Positions 1-8,398 are shown, counted from the first letter of the stretch. The stretch is 10,887 nt of DNA from Chitinophagaceae bacterium (GCA_947472635.1 CANJDY010000063.1:1-10887), one strand, 5' to 3'. Translations and numbers: made by a program. Notes: generated from the letters alone by a model not told the origin.

Positions 1-493
1 AGGCATAAAATACACCGGTATCACGCAACTTTTTTTTTGCATATCGATTGGCCATTTTCGCCAATGTCTTGGTAGGTGCAATACCAACACAAACCGGAAT
101 ACCAATATCCTGTTTTACCTTTTGGCGAATAGCAGTACCTATCTTTAAAAGGTCCAACATTTCCATATCGTTCATATCCAAAAAAGCCTCATCAATTGAA
201 TATACTTCCAACTGGGGGGCAAAATTGGCCAGTGTGGCCATCACACGGCTACTCAGATCGCCATAGAGCGTATAGTTGGAACTGAATACAGCTACCTTGT
301 GCTCACGAACCAGCGCTTCGATCATAAACAATGGGGCGCCCATTTTAATGCCAATGGCCTTTGCCTCCTCACTTCGGGCTACGGCACAACCATCATTATT
401 AGAAAGCACAATCACCGGCTTTCCCTCGAGCATTGGATTAAAAAGCCGCTCGCAGGAGACATAAAAATTATTACAATCCACCAGTGCAATCAT
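1..493 (-). CDS. umuC: DNA polymerase V catalytic subunit UmuC (5' part, runs off the left edge)
   Basis: Y-family translesion polymerase subunit, which copies past DNA lesions together with processed UmuD. Only the first 164 codons are in the window, read from ATG at 493 with no stop before the edge. The N-terminal palm/fingers region is clear: LVDCNNFY (residues 4-11) carries the first metal-binding aspartate, D6. It is followed by [15 protein letters not shown] (31-45), then the second metal motif YSIDEAF (98-104) with D101 and E102, the same numbering as in E. coli UmuC. The segment [11 protein letters not shown] and the following helix also match the family. The start is only 3 nt after the umuD stop, so the two genes form one operon with probable translational coupling. 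DinB (Pol IV) is the main alternative, but the UmuC-type SNNDGC segment and the umuD partner argue for UmuC. Confidence 0.95.
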   Translation of the reverse strand, partial: MIALVDCNNFYVSCERLFNPMLEGKPVIVLSNNDGCAVARSEEAKAIGIKMGAPLFMIEALVREHKVAVFSSNYTLYGDLSSRVMATLANFAPQLEVYSIDEAFLDMNDMEMLDLLKIGTAIRQKVKQDIGIPVCVGIAPTKTLAKMANRYAKKKLRDTGVFYA

Positions 494-496
494 CGC

Positions 497-931
497 TTAG
501 GCATTAAGAATAATTTTGGTGACAGTTCCCCAGATACTGAAATCCATTCCCTCGGTAATAGGGATAGGCGGATACTTTTTATTGGCCGGCAACAAACGTA
601 TTCCACTGCTATTTTTAATAAAATACTTAAGCAAAAACTCCCCGTTCACTACCGCCACCACTATTTTATTATTGGTTGGGATCACCGACTTATCAACGAT
701 GAGCAGTGAGTTGGGAAGAATATGGGCATCAATCATCGAATCGCCGATATTGCGCACGATAAAGGTAGACAAGGGATTGGGCCTTAAAAGATGTTCTAGG
801 TCGATGATCTCCTCCATATAATCCGCTGCGGGTGAAGGAAATCCCGCCTGCACGTATCCTGGAAAATGCCGTAGAAAGATGGGACTCCCCTCCGCTGATT
901 GAATAAGGTTGATTTCATGCAATTTCGTCAT
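497..931 (-). CDS. umuD: UmuD, self-cleaving subunit of DNA polymerase V (S24 peptidase family)
   Basis: LexA-like S24 peptidase of 144 residues. RecA filaments induce it to cut off its own N-terminus, giving UmuD', which joins UmuC to form the mutagenic polymerase. The cleavage region VQAGFPSPAADY (27-38) is almost identical to that of E. coli UmuD, with an Ala29-Gly30 scissile bond in place of Cys-Gly. The catalytic serine is S65 in GDSMIDA and the lysine is K102 in NGEFLLKYF; both are offset by five from E. coli S60 and K97, as is the cleavage site. There is no N-terminal helix-turn-helix, so it is not LexA or a phage repressor. The start is ATG at 931, without a Shine-Dalgarno sequence. 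SOS control is expected from the family, but I see no E. coli-type LexA box upstream. Confidence 0.95.
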   Translation of the reverse strand: MTKLHEINLIQSAEGSPIFLRHFPGYVQAGFPSPAADYMEEIIDLEHLLRPNPLSTFIVRNIGDSMIDAHILPNSLLIVDKSVIPTNNKIVVAVVNGEFLLKYFIKNSSGIRLLPANKKYPPIPITEGMDFSIWGTVTKIILNA

Positions 932-946
932 TTACTAATATTTTTA

Positions 947-977
947 GCAAATTACGGTATTTTTTAGTGTTGGCAAA
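947..977 (-). promoter_or_regulatory. Candidate umuDC promoter with overlapping inverted repeat
   Basis: On the minus strand TTTG (974-977) is followed after 19 nt by TAATTTGC (947-954), close to the Bacteroidota pattern of TTTG and TAnnTTTG but one base short in the -7 element. An inverted repeat, TATTTTT (958-964) and AAAAATA (975-981) with a 10-nt spacer, covers the space between the elements and the -33 box, where a repressor could sit. The arms are low-complexity A/T, so chance is a real alternative. Confidence 0.3.
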
Positions 978-1016
978 AATAAAAAACAAACGAAAACTAA
1001 AAACGCTTCAACTCTT

Positions 1017-1163
1017 TCACTTAATCCCAATCCATCCTATTTTGTAAATTCGAAAATGCTTCATTAGCAACCAAATTATTGAGCTGGAAAGGATCAGTAA
1101 CACAATCAAATAATAACCAAGGGCCAACCAGTCCAATTTCACCCCTTCAACATTCATTTTCAT
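1017..1163 (-). CDS. Putative small single-pass membrane protein (48 aa)
   Basis: Unrecognised ORF of 48 codons plus TGA, ATG at 1163. After a short acidic/basic N-terminus it has one strongly hydrophobic helix at about residues 12-34 (begins WLALGYYLIVLLIL, ends IIWLLM). This is followed by a basic tail (K35, H36, R38, K41, K48) ending in the aromatic/glycine-rich IYKIGWIGIK. The charge pattern predicts a cytoplasmic C-terminus by the positive-inside rule. The start lies 14 nt from the divergent ltaE start. No ribosome-binding site or good TAnnTTTG element is visible on its strand. It could be a genuine small protein, the remnant of a larger membrane protein, or a chance ORF in AT-rich DNA; the helix plus basic tail favours a real one. 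No function is proposed. Confidence 0.45.
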   Translation of the reverse strand: MKMNVEGVKLDWLALGYYLIVLLILSSSIIWLLMKHFRIYKIGWIGIK

Positions 1164-1165
1164 AG

Positions 1166-1173
1166 TATATTTG
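1166..1173 (+). promoter_or_regulatory. -7 promoter element TATATTTG directly before ltaE
   Basis: TATATTTG is a perfect match to the Bacteroidota -7 consensus TAnnTTTG. Its last base is only 4 nt before the ATG at 1178, so transcription would begin at or within a base or two of the start codon, giving a leaderless mRNA. A matching -33 TTTG at normal spacing is not evident, which lowers confidence. Confidence 0.4.
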
Positions 1174-1177
1174 CTAT

Positions 1178-2194
1178 ATGACAACTGATCTACGTTCCGA
1201 CACTTTTACCAAGCCTTCTGCTGCTATGCTAGAAGCAATGTTCACCGCCCAGGTGGGTGATGATGTTTTTGGAGAAGATCCTTCCGTAAACCAACTGGAA
1301 TCAATGGCTGCAAGCCTATTTAAAATGGAAGCAGCTATGTTTTGCCCCAGCGGCACCATGACAAACCAAATTGCCATAAAATGCCATACCCAACCCGGTG
1401 AGGAGGTTATTTGCGATAAATTAAGCCATGTCTACATTTACGAAGGTGGTGGAATTGCATTCAATAGTAATTGCCAGGTTAAAACACTAGAGGGCGACAG
1501 GGGCAGAATCACAGCCAATGAAATAACAGAGGCAATCAATCCCCCCGATATTCATAAAGCAACAACAGGGTTGGTTAGTCTAGAAAATACAGCCAATCGT
1601 GGCGGTGGCAGTTGTTACGATTTTAAAGAAATAATAAAAATAAGAGAATGCTGTTCACAAAATAAGCTTCCCCTCCATTTAGATGGGGCGAGGTTATGGA
1701 ATGCATTGGTGGCCAAAAGCGAAACAACGGAGCAATATGGTGAAGTTTTTGATAGTATTTCCATTTGCTTGAGTAAAGGACTAGGTACACCAGTGGGCAG
1801 TTTGCTACTGGGGAAAAAGAATTTCATCCAAAAAGCCAGAAGGATTCGAAAGGTTTTTGGAGGCGGTATGCGACAAGCTGGTTATTTAGCGGCCGCTGGG
1901 ATCTATGCATTGGAGAATAATATCAGTCGACTGGAGCAAGATCACCTGCATGCAAAACAAATTGCAGCAGCATTGTCCAAGAAAGATTTTGTAGGAAAGG
2001 TTATGCCGGTAGAAACCAATATTCTCATCTTTGAAGTAACAGGACGTTTTACTGCAAAAAGCTTTGAAATGCAATTGGCTACATTGGGTATCCTTACCAT
2101 CGCAATTTCAGCTACTCAACTTAGGATGGTAACCCATTTGGATGTAACAAATGAAATGGTAACTCGGCTGATTTCGATCATTGAATCGCTTTAA
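1178..2194 (+). CDS. ltaE: Low-specificity L-threonine aldolase
   Basis: PLP-dependent fold-type I enzyme that cleaves L-threonine or L-allo-threonine to glycine and acetaldehyde (cytosolic glycine supply or threonine breakdown). At 338 residues it is normal family length. The N-terminal signature DLRSDTFTKPSAAM (4-17) and GDDVFGEDPSVNQLE (27-41) are diagnostic. H84 in the SHVYIYEGGG segment is the residue that stacks on the cofactor ring. D169 and R172 in LHLDGARLWNA bind PLP, and K200 in CLSKGLGTPVGS is the Schiff-base lysine. The ATG at 1178 is the only usable start between an in-frame TAG at 1163-1165 and the conserved N-terminus, and no Shine-Dalgarno sequence precedes it. pgi follows after 67 nt on the same strand with no terminator visible between them, so co-transcription is possible. 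Confidence 0.95.
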   Translation: MTTDLRSDTFTKPSAAMLEAMFTAQVGDDVFGEDPSVNQLESMAASLFKMEAAMFCPSGTMTNQIAIKCHTQPGEEVICDKLSHVYIYEGGGIAFNSNCQVKTLEGDRGRITANEITEAINPPDIHKATTGLVSLENTANRGGGSCYDFKEIIKIRECCSQNKLPLHLDGARLWNALVAKSETTEQYGEVFDSISICLSKGLGTPVGSLLLGKKNFIQKARRIRKVFGGGMRQAGYLAAAGIYALENNISRLEQDHLHAKQIAAALSKKDFVGKVMPVETNILIFEVTGRFTAKSFEMQLATLGILTIAISATQLRMVTHLDVTNEMVTRLISIIESL

Positions 2195-2261
2195 TTAAAT
2201 CCTTAAATTATCCGAAGATTAATAAAACATTTCTTCTTCTCAACCCAATACAAACTAATGT

Positions 2262-3857
2262 ATGTTTCCAAAAATTAACCCCACCACTACGAATGCCTGG
2301 AATGCTTTACAAGCACATTTTGAAGAAATGAAAAACGTGCATATGAAAAATCTGTTTGCCGATGATCAAAACAGGTTTAGTTCCTTTTCTATTCAAACTG
2401 ACCAATTATTATTTGATTTTTCTAAAAATATCGTTACAGAAAAAACGATGCAGCTATTACGCCAGCTTGCATCAGACTGTCAGCTACCTCAAGCAATCAA
2501 GGATATGTTTGCCGGAGAAAAAATCAATGTCTCCGAAAAAAGAGCTGTTCTGCATACTGCCTTAAGGAATTTTTCAAATACCCCCGTTTTATTTGAAGGC
2601 AAGGATATCATGCCTGATGTGAAAGCTGTTTTGCAACAAATGGAAATTTTTTGCCGAAAAATCCACTCGGGAGAATGGAAAGGATATAGCGGAAAAAAAA
2701 TAAAATACATTGTCAATATCGGCATTGGTGGCAGTGACCTTGGTCCCGTAATGGTTACCGAAGCGCTAAAGCCTTATTGGGTGGAAGGGATACAAACTTA
2801 TTTTGTAAGCAATGTGGATGGTACGCATATTGCCGAAACCCTTAAGCGGGTAAATGCTGAAGAGACCATTTTCCTAATTGCCTCCAAAACTTTTACCACA
2901 CTTGAAACGATGACCAATGCACACACAGCAAGAGCTTGGTTTTTACAGCATGCCAAAGATGAATCGCAAATTCAACGGCATTTTGTTGCCCTTAGTACCA
3001 ATGAGGCCGCTGTAGTTACCTTTGGCATCGCAGCTGAAAATATGTTTGTTTTTTGGGACTGGGTAGGTGGAAGATACAGTTTATGGAGTGCGATTGGATT
3101 ATCCATTGCCCTAACGATTGGCTACAGTAATTTTGAACAACTGTTGAAAGGAGCACAGGAAGCAGATCTACATTTCGCCAATAATTCTTTCGAGCAAAAT
3201 ATACCTGTAATAATGGCTTTGCTGGGAATTTGGTATACCAATTTTTATGGCACTAGTTCGGAGGCCATCTTGCCTTATGATCAATACCTACATCGTTTTG
3301 CTGCCTATTTTCAACAGGGCAATATGGAAAGCAACGGTAAATATGTAGACCGCAATGAAATGGAAGTAAATTATACAACAGGGCCTATTATCTGGGGAGA
3401 ACCTGGCACCAATGGACAGCATGCTTTTTATCAATTGCTTCACCAAGGAACCCAAGTCATCCCCTGCGATTTTATAGCACCTGCTATTTCACACAATCCC
3501 TTGGGCGAACACCATCCGATACTGATGAGTAATTTTTTCGCACAAACGGAAGCTTTAATGAATGGCACCCACCATGAAAACCCCTTCAGGGTTTTTAAAG
3601 GAAACCGCCCCAGTAATTCTTTCCTGCTAGCTAAAATCACACCTTTTTCTTTGGGTAACCTCATCGCCTTTTATGAACACAAAATTTTTGTTCAAGGTGT
3701 AATCTGGAATATCTACAGTTTTGACCAATGGGGTGTTGAACTGGGAAAAGTATTAGCGAACAAAATATTACCTGAGCTTAAATCAGATGCCTCCATTGAT
3801 TCTCACGATTCATCCACCAATGGATTAGTGAATGCCTTTAAAAAAATGAGGTCATAA
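2262..3857 (+). CDS. pgi: Glucose-6-phosphate isomerase
   Basis: Interconverts glucose 6-phosphate and fructose 6-phosphate in glycolysis and gluconeogenesis. The 531 residues fit the long (about 550 aa) E. coli/eukaryote-like class. Sugar-phosphate binding segments are [10 protein letters not shown] (153-162) and SKTFTTLET (208-216). The family signature [12 protein letters not shown] spans 268-279. Catalytic residues align with E. coli: E356 in MESNGK, H387 in [15 protein letters not shown] and K496 in WGVELGK. An out-of-frame ATG at 2258 precedes the true start; the one at 2262 reads straight into the protein. No promoter element is obvious in the 67 nt upstream, so it may be transcribed with ltaE. 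It converges with the glycosylphosphotransferase gene, 82 nt apart. Confidence 0.97.
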   Translation: MFPKINPTTTNAWNALQAHFEEMKNVHMKNLFADDQNRFSSFSIQTDQLLFDFSKNIVTEKTMQLLRQLASDCQLPQAIKDMFAGEKINVSEKRAVLHTALRNFSNTPVLFEGKDIMPDVKAVLQQMEIFCRKIHSGEWKGYSGKKIKYIVNIGIGGSDLGPVMVTEALKPYWVEGIQTYFVSNVDGTHIAETLKRVNAEETIFLIASKTFTTLETMTNAHTARAWFLQHAKDESQIQRHFVALSTNEAAVVTFGIAAENMFVFWDWVGGRYSLWSAIGLSIALTIGYSNFEQLLKGAQEADLHFANNSFEQNIPVIMALLGIWYTNFYGTSSEAILPYDQYLHRFAAYFQQGNMESNGKYVDRNEMEVNYTTGPIIWGEPGTNGQHAFYQLLHQGTQVIPCDFIAPAISHNPLGEHHPILMSNFFAQTEALMNGTHHENPFRVFKGNRPSNSFLLAKITPFSLGNLIAFYEHKIFVQGVIWNIYSFDQWGVELGKVLANKILPELKSDASIDSHDSSTNGLVNAFKKMRS

Positions 3858-3939
3858 TTTTTTGGGTGAGCTTTTTTTTGCAAAGGGCTTTCAACTTATC
3901 AGGCAAACTCAGTTGTATCAATTATTTCTTTCGTGACAC

Positions 3940-5331
3940 TTAAAATGCATTTTCATCACCTTTGACAATTTTATAGACCGTCAAAAACAAAATCCGAATA
4001 TCCAACCAAATAGTCCAATTTTCGAGATACCATAAATCGCTCGTAATCCTGGATTTTAGTTGCTGATTGTCGGTAATCTGACCCCTAAAACCATTAATTT
4101 GCGCCCATCCCGTGATACCTGGTTTTAAAAATTGCCGGATCATAAAATTGTCTACAATTTTTGAATAATCAGAAGTGTGTTTTACCATGTGAGGCCTTGG
4201 ACCAACCAGACTCATTTCACCTTTGAGCACGTTTATAAATTGAGGAAATTCATCCAGACTGGTTCTTCTTAAAAATTTGCCCACTCGGGTAATCCGCTGG
4301 TCATATTTTGTTGCCTGTTTGCTTTCTGCTTCCTGATTGATGCGCATACTTCTAAACTTCAGGCAATTGAATTTTTTATTATTTTTTCCGGAACGTTGTT
4401 GAGAGAAAAAAACAGGACCCTTTGACTCCAGCATAATCAATAACCCCAACAAGGGAATCAACCACGAAAGAATGAAAATGACTACTAAAAAGCTTACTGC
4501 TAGGTCCAATACCCTTTTTTTAATTTGATTACCTATATTGTCTAAAGGATCTCGGCGCAATGAAAGAATGGGTAAATCCCGAATATAGTCAATTACAACT
4601 GGGGTTTTTATAAGGGAAGTGAAATCCGGAACCACTTTAAAACGGATACATTCCCTTTCGGCCTCATGAAGGATTGTATAAATAAATTGATTTTGTTCAG
4701 GAGGGATAGTTGAAAATATTTCGTGAACATCCATTTTTTTTGCGATGGCAACAGTGTTTTTAATTTCAGTCAAAATTGGAAAATAAGACAACTCCGTTAC
4801 ATTGCTACTTTCTTCGGTAAATCCCACCAACTGAATATTTAGTCCCTCTTCGGTAAAATAGTTGGCTAGTTTTTTAGCGGTATTGTTATAACCAATGATG
4901 ATTACCTTATTGAGCAATCGGTTACTTTGTTTTAAATAAATATGGATACCAAGGTAGAAAAAACGATTCAATAATAGCCCAAATCCAAAAGCTATAAATG
5001 AGGTAAAAATAAAGCCTCTTGAAAGCTGATATTTACGGAAAAAGAAAAGATAAAACATTGCCGCAATAATCCACAAGAAATACACTTGGGCAGTTCTTTT
5101 AATAAACCACTCAAAGCGATTAAATGTCTCTCCCGAATACGCTCTTGAAATAAACGTAAGTACAAACCAGGATGCGTTTAATAGCAAACAAAACTCTATG
5201 TAAATTTCAGGAAAGACCCATCGCTTAGTTTCATTAAAAATAAAATAGACCAAAAAGAAAACTAAATTCAAAATAATCAAATCCAACAAAATGATTGTAT
5301 TATTTAAATATTTTTTGAGTGGAAAATTCAT
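3940..5331 (-). CDS. Polyprenyl glycosylphosphotransferase (WcaJ/WbaP-like), exopolysaccharide initiation
   Basis: Inner-membrane enzyme that moves a sugar phosphate, probably hexose-1-P from a UDP-sugar, onto undecaprenyl phosphate to start capsule, EPS or O-antigen units. Domain order in 463 residues: four N-terminal hydrophobic helices (about 12-32, 46-63, 83-98, 107-127); a Rossmann-like CoA-binding-type domain starting NKVIIIGYNN (141-150); a fifth membrane segment (about 278-300); then the bacterial sugar transferase domain. Catalytic-domain motifs are FNCLKFRSMR (321-330), RRTSLDEFPQFINVLKGEMS (355-374) with the D360-E361 dyad, LVGPRPHM (375-382) and LKPGITGWAQ (402-411). The C-terminus ends in the usual VKGDENAF. 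The exact sugar cannot be read from sequence. Unusually, no other glycosyltransferase, flippase or polymerase genes flank it here. Confidence 0.93.
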   Translation of the reverse strand: MNFPLKKYLNNTIILLDLIILNLVFFLVYFIFNETKRWVFPEIYIEFCLLLNASWFVLTFISRAYSGETFNRFEWFIKRTAQVYFLWIIAAMFYLFFFRKYQLSRGFIFTSFIAFGFGLLLNRFFYLGIHIYLKQSNRLLNKVIIIGYNNTAKKLANYFTEEGLNIQLVGFTEESSNVTELSYFPILTEIKNTVAIAKKMDVHEIFSTIPPEQNQFIYTILHEAERECIRFKVVPDFTSLIKTPVVIDYIRDLPILSLRRDPLDNIGNQIKKRVLDLAVSFLVVIFILSWLIPLLGLLIMLESKGPVFFSQQRSGKNNKKFNCLKFRSMRINQEAESKQATKYDQRITRVGKFLRRTSLDEFPQFINVLKGEMSLVGPRPHMVKHTSDYSKIVDNFMIRQFLKPGITGWAQINGFRGQITDNQQLKSRITSDLWYLENWTIWLDIRILFLTVYKIVKGDENAF

Positions 5332-5629
5332 ATTGAAAATATTAACAACTAGTTTGGTAATCGCCGACCACCATTTACCATTTTACACAAAGTGAGAAAT
5401 CCCCAATCTACCCAATTGGCAGATGACTATTTTTTTATAAAGTATAAAAAATAAAGTGATAATCCTATGAGTTGAAAAAAATATATCCTATGAACCATTA
5501 CCTGGCAAATCGAAATGAGATAAATGTTGAAGGATAGGATTTTGAGTTACCTATTGCAGCTTCCATAATTAGGGTGGGCATAACCCCTACACTATCAGTA
5601 ATGCTACTAGTAAAATGAAGGCAATGAGC
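5332..5629. other. Non-coding spacer with repeated ATCCTAT motif
   Basis: No convincing gene in either direction. The heptamer ATCCTAT occurs at 5462-5468, 5485-5491 and, inverted, 5534-5540; a fourth copy lies just outside at 5654-5660, next to the malQ terminator. The first two copies extend to ATCCTATGA. AATCCTAT (5461-5468) and ATAGGATT (5534-5541) form an 8-bp inverted repeat 65 nt apart. I cannot assign a function; a degenerate repeat or a regulator-binding cluster are both possible. Confidence 0.4.
5388..5415 (-). promoter_or_regulatory. Candidate promoter of the glycosylphosphotransferase gene
   Basis: On the minus strand TTG (5413-5415) is followed after 17 nt by TCACTTTG (5388-5395), which matches TAnnTTTG except for one base. 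It would place transcription start about 50 nt before the ATG at 5331. The spacing is right for a Bacteroidota promoter, but the -7 mismatch at the second position makes this tentative. Confidence 0.3.
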
Positions 5630-5655
5630 AAAAAAAATACCACTTAGTGTGGTAT
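5630..5655 (-). terminator. Rho-independent terminator of malQ
   Basis: On the minus strand a 7-bp stem ATACCAC/GTGGTAT (5649-5655 and 5637-5643) with the 5-nt loop ACTAA is followed at once by a run of eight T (5630-5637, the last base shared with the stem). It begins about 20 nt after the malQ stop codon, the expected place. Confidence 0.75.
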
Positions 5656-5675
5656 CCTATTAAAGTGAGGCATAT

Positions 5676-8375
5676 TTATCGACCGCTTTCCAAAATGATG
5701 GCATGTACTTCCTCAATGAACGCTTTGTTTTGAATCAACTCTTCAAAGCCTAGGTGCATCCTGTAATTCCAGTAATGCTTAGGGTCTGCCGGTATATTAA
5801 TTCGCTCTTCATTTGGATTAGTTCGTCTCAGATTTGCATCCATTCCCAGTACATCCTGTAACTGAAAAACACACCACATTGCGGGAGATTGAAGATGTTG
5901 AATAAGCATCTCCTTATTAATAGCTGGCTCACAATAAAAGGGAGCTGTACCTTTATGGCCCAACACAGTAGTATAAAATTGCTGCGTTTTTTCAGGATTT
6001 TCTTCCCACCATCCCCGAATGGTACTCATATCGTGTGTGGAAGGAGTAATAACAGACAAATAAGGGGCATCTTTGGGATGGAGAAATTCTTCATTAGAAT
6101 GCTTGGGCATTCGTTGTATCTCTAAACTGAGAATACCCAGCTGCCGCATTACCTCGGGTACACAAGTTGGCACCATCCCCAAATCCTCGCCGCATATCAG
6201 CATATTGGTACTTCGCATCAATTTGGGCAATTTGTACATGGCTTCCTTTCTCCAAAATTCATCCTGGCGATGAAAAAAATAATTGATGTACAATTGCTTT
6301 AATTTCTGCTTCGAATATTCGTCTAAATCTCGAAAAGAATTTGTCTGGTCTACATGAATCCGGAAATGAAACTGCTGAATCTGGGATCCTTCTTCTTCAA
6401 AAAATATAACATTGCTAATCAAATCAAACAACCCTGTCTTTAGTACAAGGTTATCCGGAGTTTGGGGTAGTTGCTGAAAATAATATTCCACTTTCCGTTG
6501 CGTATCAAATTCGGGTAATAATTTAAAACTATCATATTCCCAAACAAGAAAATTTGCTTTCACAAAATCAGCCTGATCGCCAAATTTATCGCTGACGAAA
6601 TAGGCTGGAATATAGGGTTTACAATACCGCTGGTATTGAAATGAGATTCCCAGTTGGTACAACTCATTGAGGTGAATTGGTATGGCTGGAACAAATTTCC
6701 CCATAATTCCTTCTACTGCATGTAAAGGGATACTCCAAATTCGAAAAAACCCAAGAATATGATCAATGCGAAAGGCATCAAAGTATTCACTCATCTGCTC
6801 AAAACGCCTACGCCACCAGGCAAAATCGTCTTCCTGCATTTTTTTCCAGTTATAGGTAGGAAATCCCCAGTTTTGGCCCTTCACAGCAAAATCATCCGGC
6901 GGTGCCCCTGCCTGCACATCCATATGATACAGTTCAGGAGCCATCCACGCATCGCAGCCATATCTGTAAATTCCGATGGGCAGATCCCCTTTGATAACAA
7001 TGCCATTTTTATGCGCATAAGCAGTTACTTCTTTTAACTGTAAATGAAGGTGATACTGGATAAAATAATGAATAGCAATACTTTCATACTGCTTTTGACT
7101 AGAGGAAGCCAGTAACTGAACTTCGGCATCATTGAAGGTGCTATGGGACTTCCATTGGCTAAAATCAGCTGTTTCGTATTTATCTCTTAAATAGCAAAAA
7201 ACTGCATAGGGAACCAACCAATGACGATTTAAATCAAAAAATTCAACATAATTACTGTCACTTAAAAACCCATGTTTTTGAGCGGCAAACAATTCCTTCA
7301 GCGCAGAAAACTTCAGATTCATCACCTGGTTATAATCTACTTCCGATGATTGATTTAGCTGTGCTTTATTTTTGTATAAGGACTTAATGATCGCATTTTT
7401 TTTATTTCCTGCCACCTTTTCAAGATTGAGGTACAAAGGATGCAAGGCAAAAGTAGAAATGGCTGCATACGGATACGAATCAAGAAATGAATGAGTAGCC
7501 GTAGTATCATTGATAGGCAATAATTGGATTAATTTGAACCCACTATTTTTTGCCCAATCAACCAATAATGTAATATCTGAAAACTCTCCAGTTCCCAACC
7601 CATTTTCACTTCGTAAACTAAAAACTGGAATGGCCACCCCTGCTCCCTTCCATTTTGGAAAGCCCAACTGGGCAAATCCATCATGCAAAATGGTGGTAGT
7701 CAATTTTTGATTATCTCCTCTTAACACTCGATTGTTTCCCAATTCAAAAGCACGGAATGTTTTTTCTTTGGTGTTATACACCCCATACTTATAGGATATT
7801 GGAAAAACCTCGTTAGTAAAATCCATCCGGATGGTCCACCAGGAGCCTTGTTTTGAAAGTTGTCGAAGGTTGTCCGTTTTCCAATCTCCCAATTGAATTC
7901 CGGTTCCCCCTATACATACTACTTCCTCCTCAATCACTGTGGGCGCTTTTACCCTAAACTCATGCGTGTATTTTTTGGGAAGGCGCTCTTTGGAAGTGGA
8001 TGCTTTGGAAGATTTTAATAAGACATCCTGAAAAGCTTTTGTAAAAAAAGAATTTTCTATATCTCCCGCATGGTTCCAGTAGTCAATCAGAATAAGTTCT
8101 TCTGCTTTTAATTCGGCGAATTGAATTATCCGATCATTGCCCCACTCCACAACCTGCATTCCATCTGTATCTTCTAAGATGTAACGGTATTGTAAATCAG
8201 GTATACTGAAGTCATTGGATGGGATTTCAATGGTTCCCTGCCAAAATTCTTCGTTGAGATATTGTAGTGGCACGGCCTTATTAAAATCATTGTTCCCCAA
8301 TACAATATGGTTTCCAGAAACAAACAATGCCTGACCAAATTTTGTTGAAAAACGAATTGTAAAGTTGACTATCAT
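5676..8375 (-). CDS. malQ: 4-alpha-glucanotransferase (GH77) with N-terminal CBM20-like starch-binding domains
   Basis: Amylomaltase/disproportionating enzyme that transfers alpha-1,4-glucan segments between maltodextrins, releasing glucose. At 899 residues it is much longer than E. coli MalQ (about 690). Residues 1 to about 110 and about 137-240 look like two tandem CBM20-type beta-sandwich domains: each has a segment of the form GNHIVLGNND or GTGIQLGDWK, then a W/R/Y-rich strand. The GH77 barrel begins near GVAIPVFSLRSENGLGTGEF (246-265). Catalytic residues are the nucleophile D538 in FRIDHILGFFRIW, acid/base E730 in ICGEDLGMVP and D782 in PSTHDMSTIRGWW. The layout, with extra sequence in the barrel (about 560-700), resembles plant DPE2 and the long Bacteroidota enzymes. 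No signal peptide is seen, so it should be cytosolic. It is a single gene with its own terminator. Confidence 0.93.
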   Translation of the reverse strand: MIVNFTIRFSTKFGQALFVSGNHIVLGNNDFNKAVPLQYLNEEFWQGTIEIPSNDFSIPDLQYRYILEDTDGMQVVEWGNDRIIQFAELKAEELILIDYWNHAGDIENSFFTKAFQDVLLKSSKASTSKERLPKKYTHEFRVKAPTVIEEEVVCIGGTGIQLGDWKTDNLRQLSKQGSWWTIRMDFTNEVFPISYKYGVYNTKEKTFRAFELGNNRVLRGDNQKLTTTILHDGFAQLGFPKWKGAGVAIPVFSLRSENGLGTGEFSDITLLVDWAKNSGFKLIQLLPINDTTATHSFLDSYPYAAISTFALHPLYLNLEKVAGNKKNAIIKSLYKNKAQLNQSSEVDYNQVMNLKFSALKELFAAQKHGFLSDSNYVEFFDLNRHWLVPYAVFCYLRDKYETADFSQWKSHSTFNDAEVQLLASSSQKQYESIAIHYFIQYHLHLQLKEVTAYAHKNGIVIKGDLPIGIYRYGCDAWMAPELYHMDVQAGAPPDDFAVKGQNWGFPTYNWKKMQEDDFAWWRRRFEQMSEYFDAFRIDHILGFFRIWSIPLHAVEGIMGKFVPAIPIHLNELYQLGISFQYQRYCKPYIPAYFVSDKFGDQADFVKANFLVWEYDSFKLLPEFDTQRKVEYYFQQLPQTPDNLVLKTGLFDLISNVIFFEEEGSQIQQFHFRIHVDQTNSFRDLDEYSKQKLKQLYINYFFHRQDEFWRKEAMYKLPKLMRSTNMLICGEDLGMVPTCVPEVMRQLGILSLEIQRMPKHSNEEFLHPKDAPYLSVITPSTHDMSTIRGWWEENPEKTQQFYTTVLGHKGTAPFYCEPAINKEMLIQHLQSPAMWCVFQLQDVLGMDANLRRTNPNEERINIPADPKHYWNYRMHLGFEELIQNKAFIEEVHAIILESGR

Positions 8376-8398
8376 TAGGAAAATAACTTAATAAAAGG

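Noticed and set aside
516..821. 101-codon open frame on the plus strand opposite umuD
   Set aside because: Shadow of umuD: the minus-strand product has every catalytic and cleavage motif of its family, while the plus-strand translation shows no recognisable family pattern.
2258..2262. ATG at 2258 as a pgi start
   Set aside because: It is out of frame with pgi; the ATG at 2262 leads directly into the protein.
3858..3939. Possible terminator between the convergent pgi and glycosylphosphotransferase genes
   Set aside because: There is a T-run (3872-3879) without a stem before it, and a CAACT/AGTTG repeat (3892-3896, 3911-3915) without a T-run after it; neither makes a proper hairpin terminator.
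5498..5581. 27-codon ATG ORF (minus) in the spacer after malQ, extendable upstream without a start
   Set aside because: Short, no promoter or distinctive composition, and its open frame runs back into the malQ terminator, so it is probably chance.
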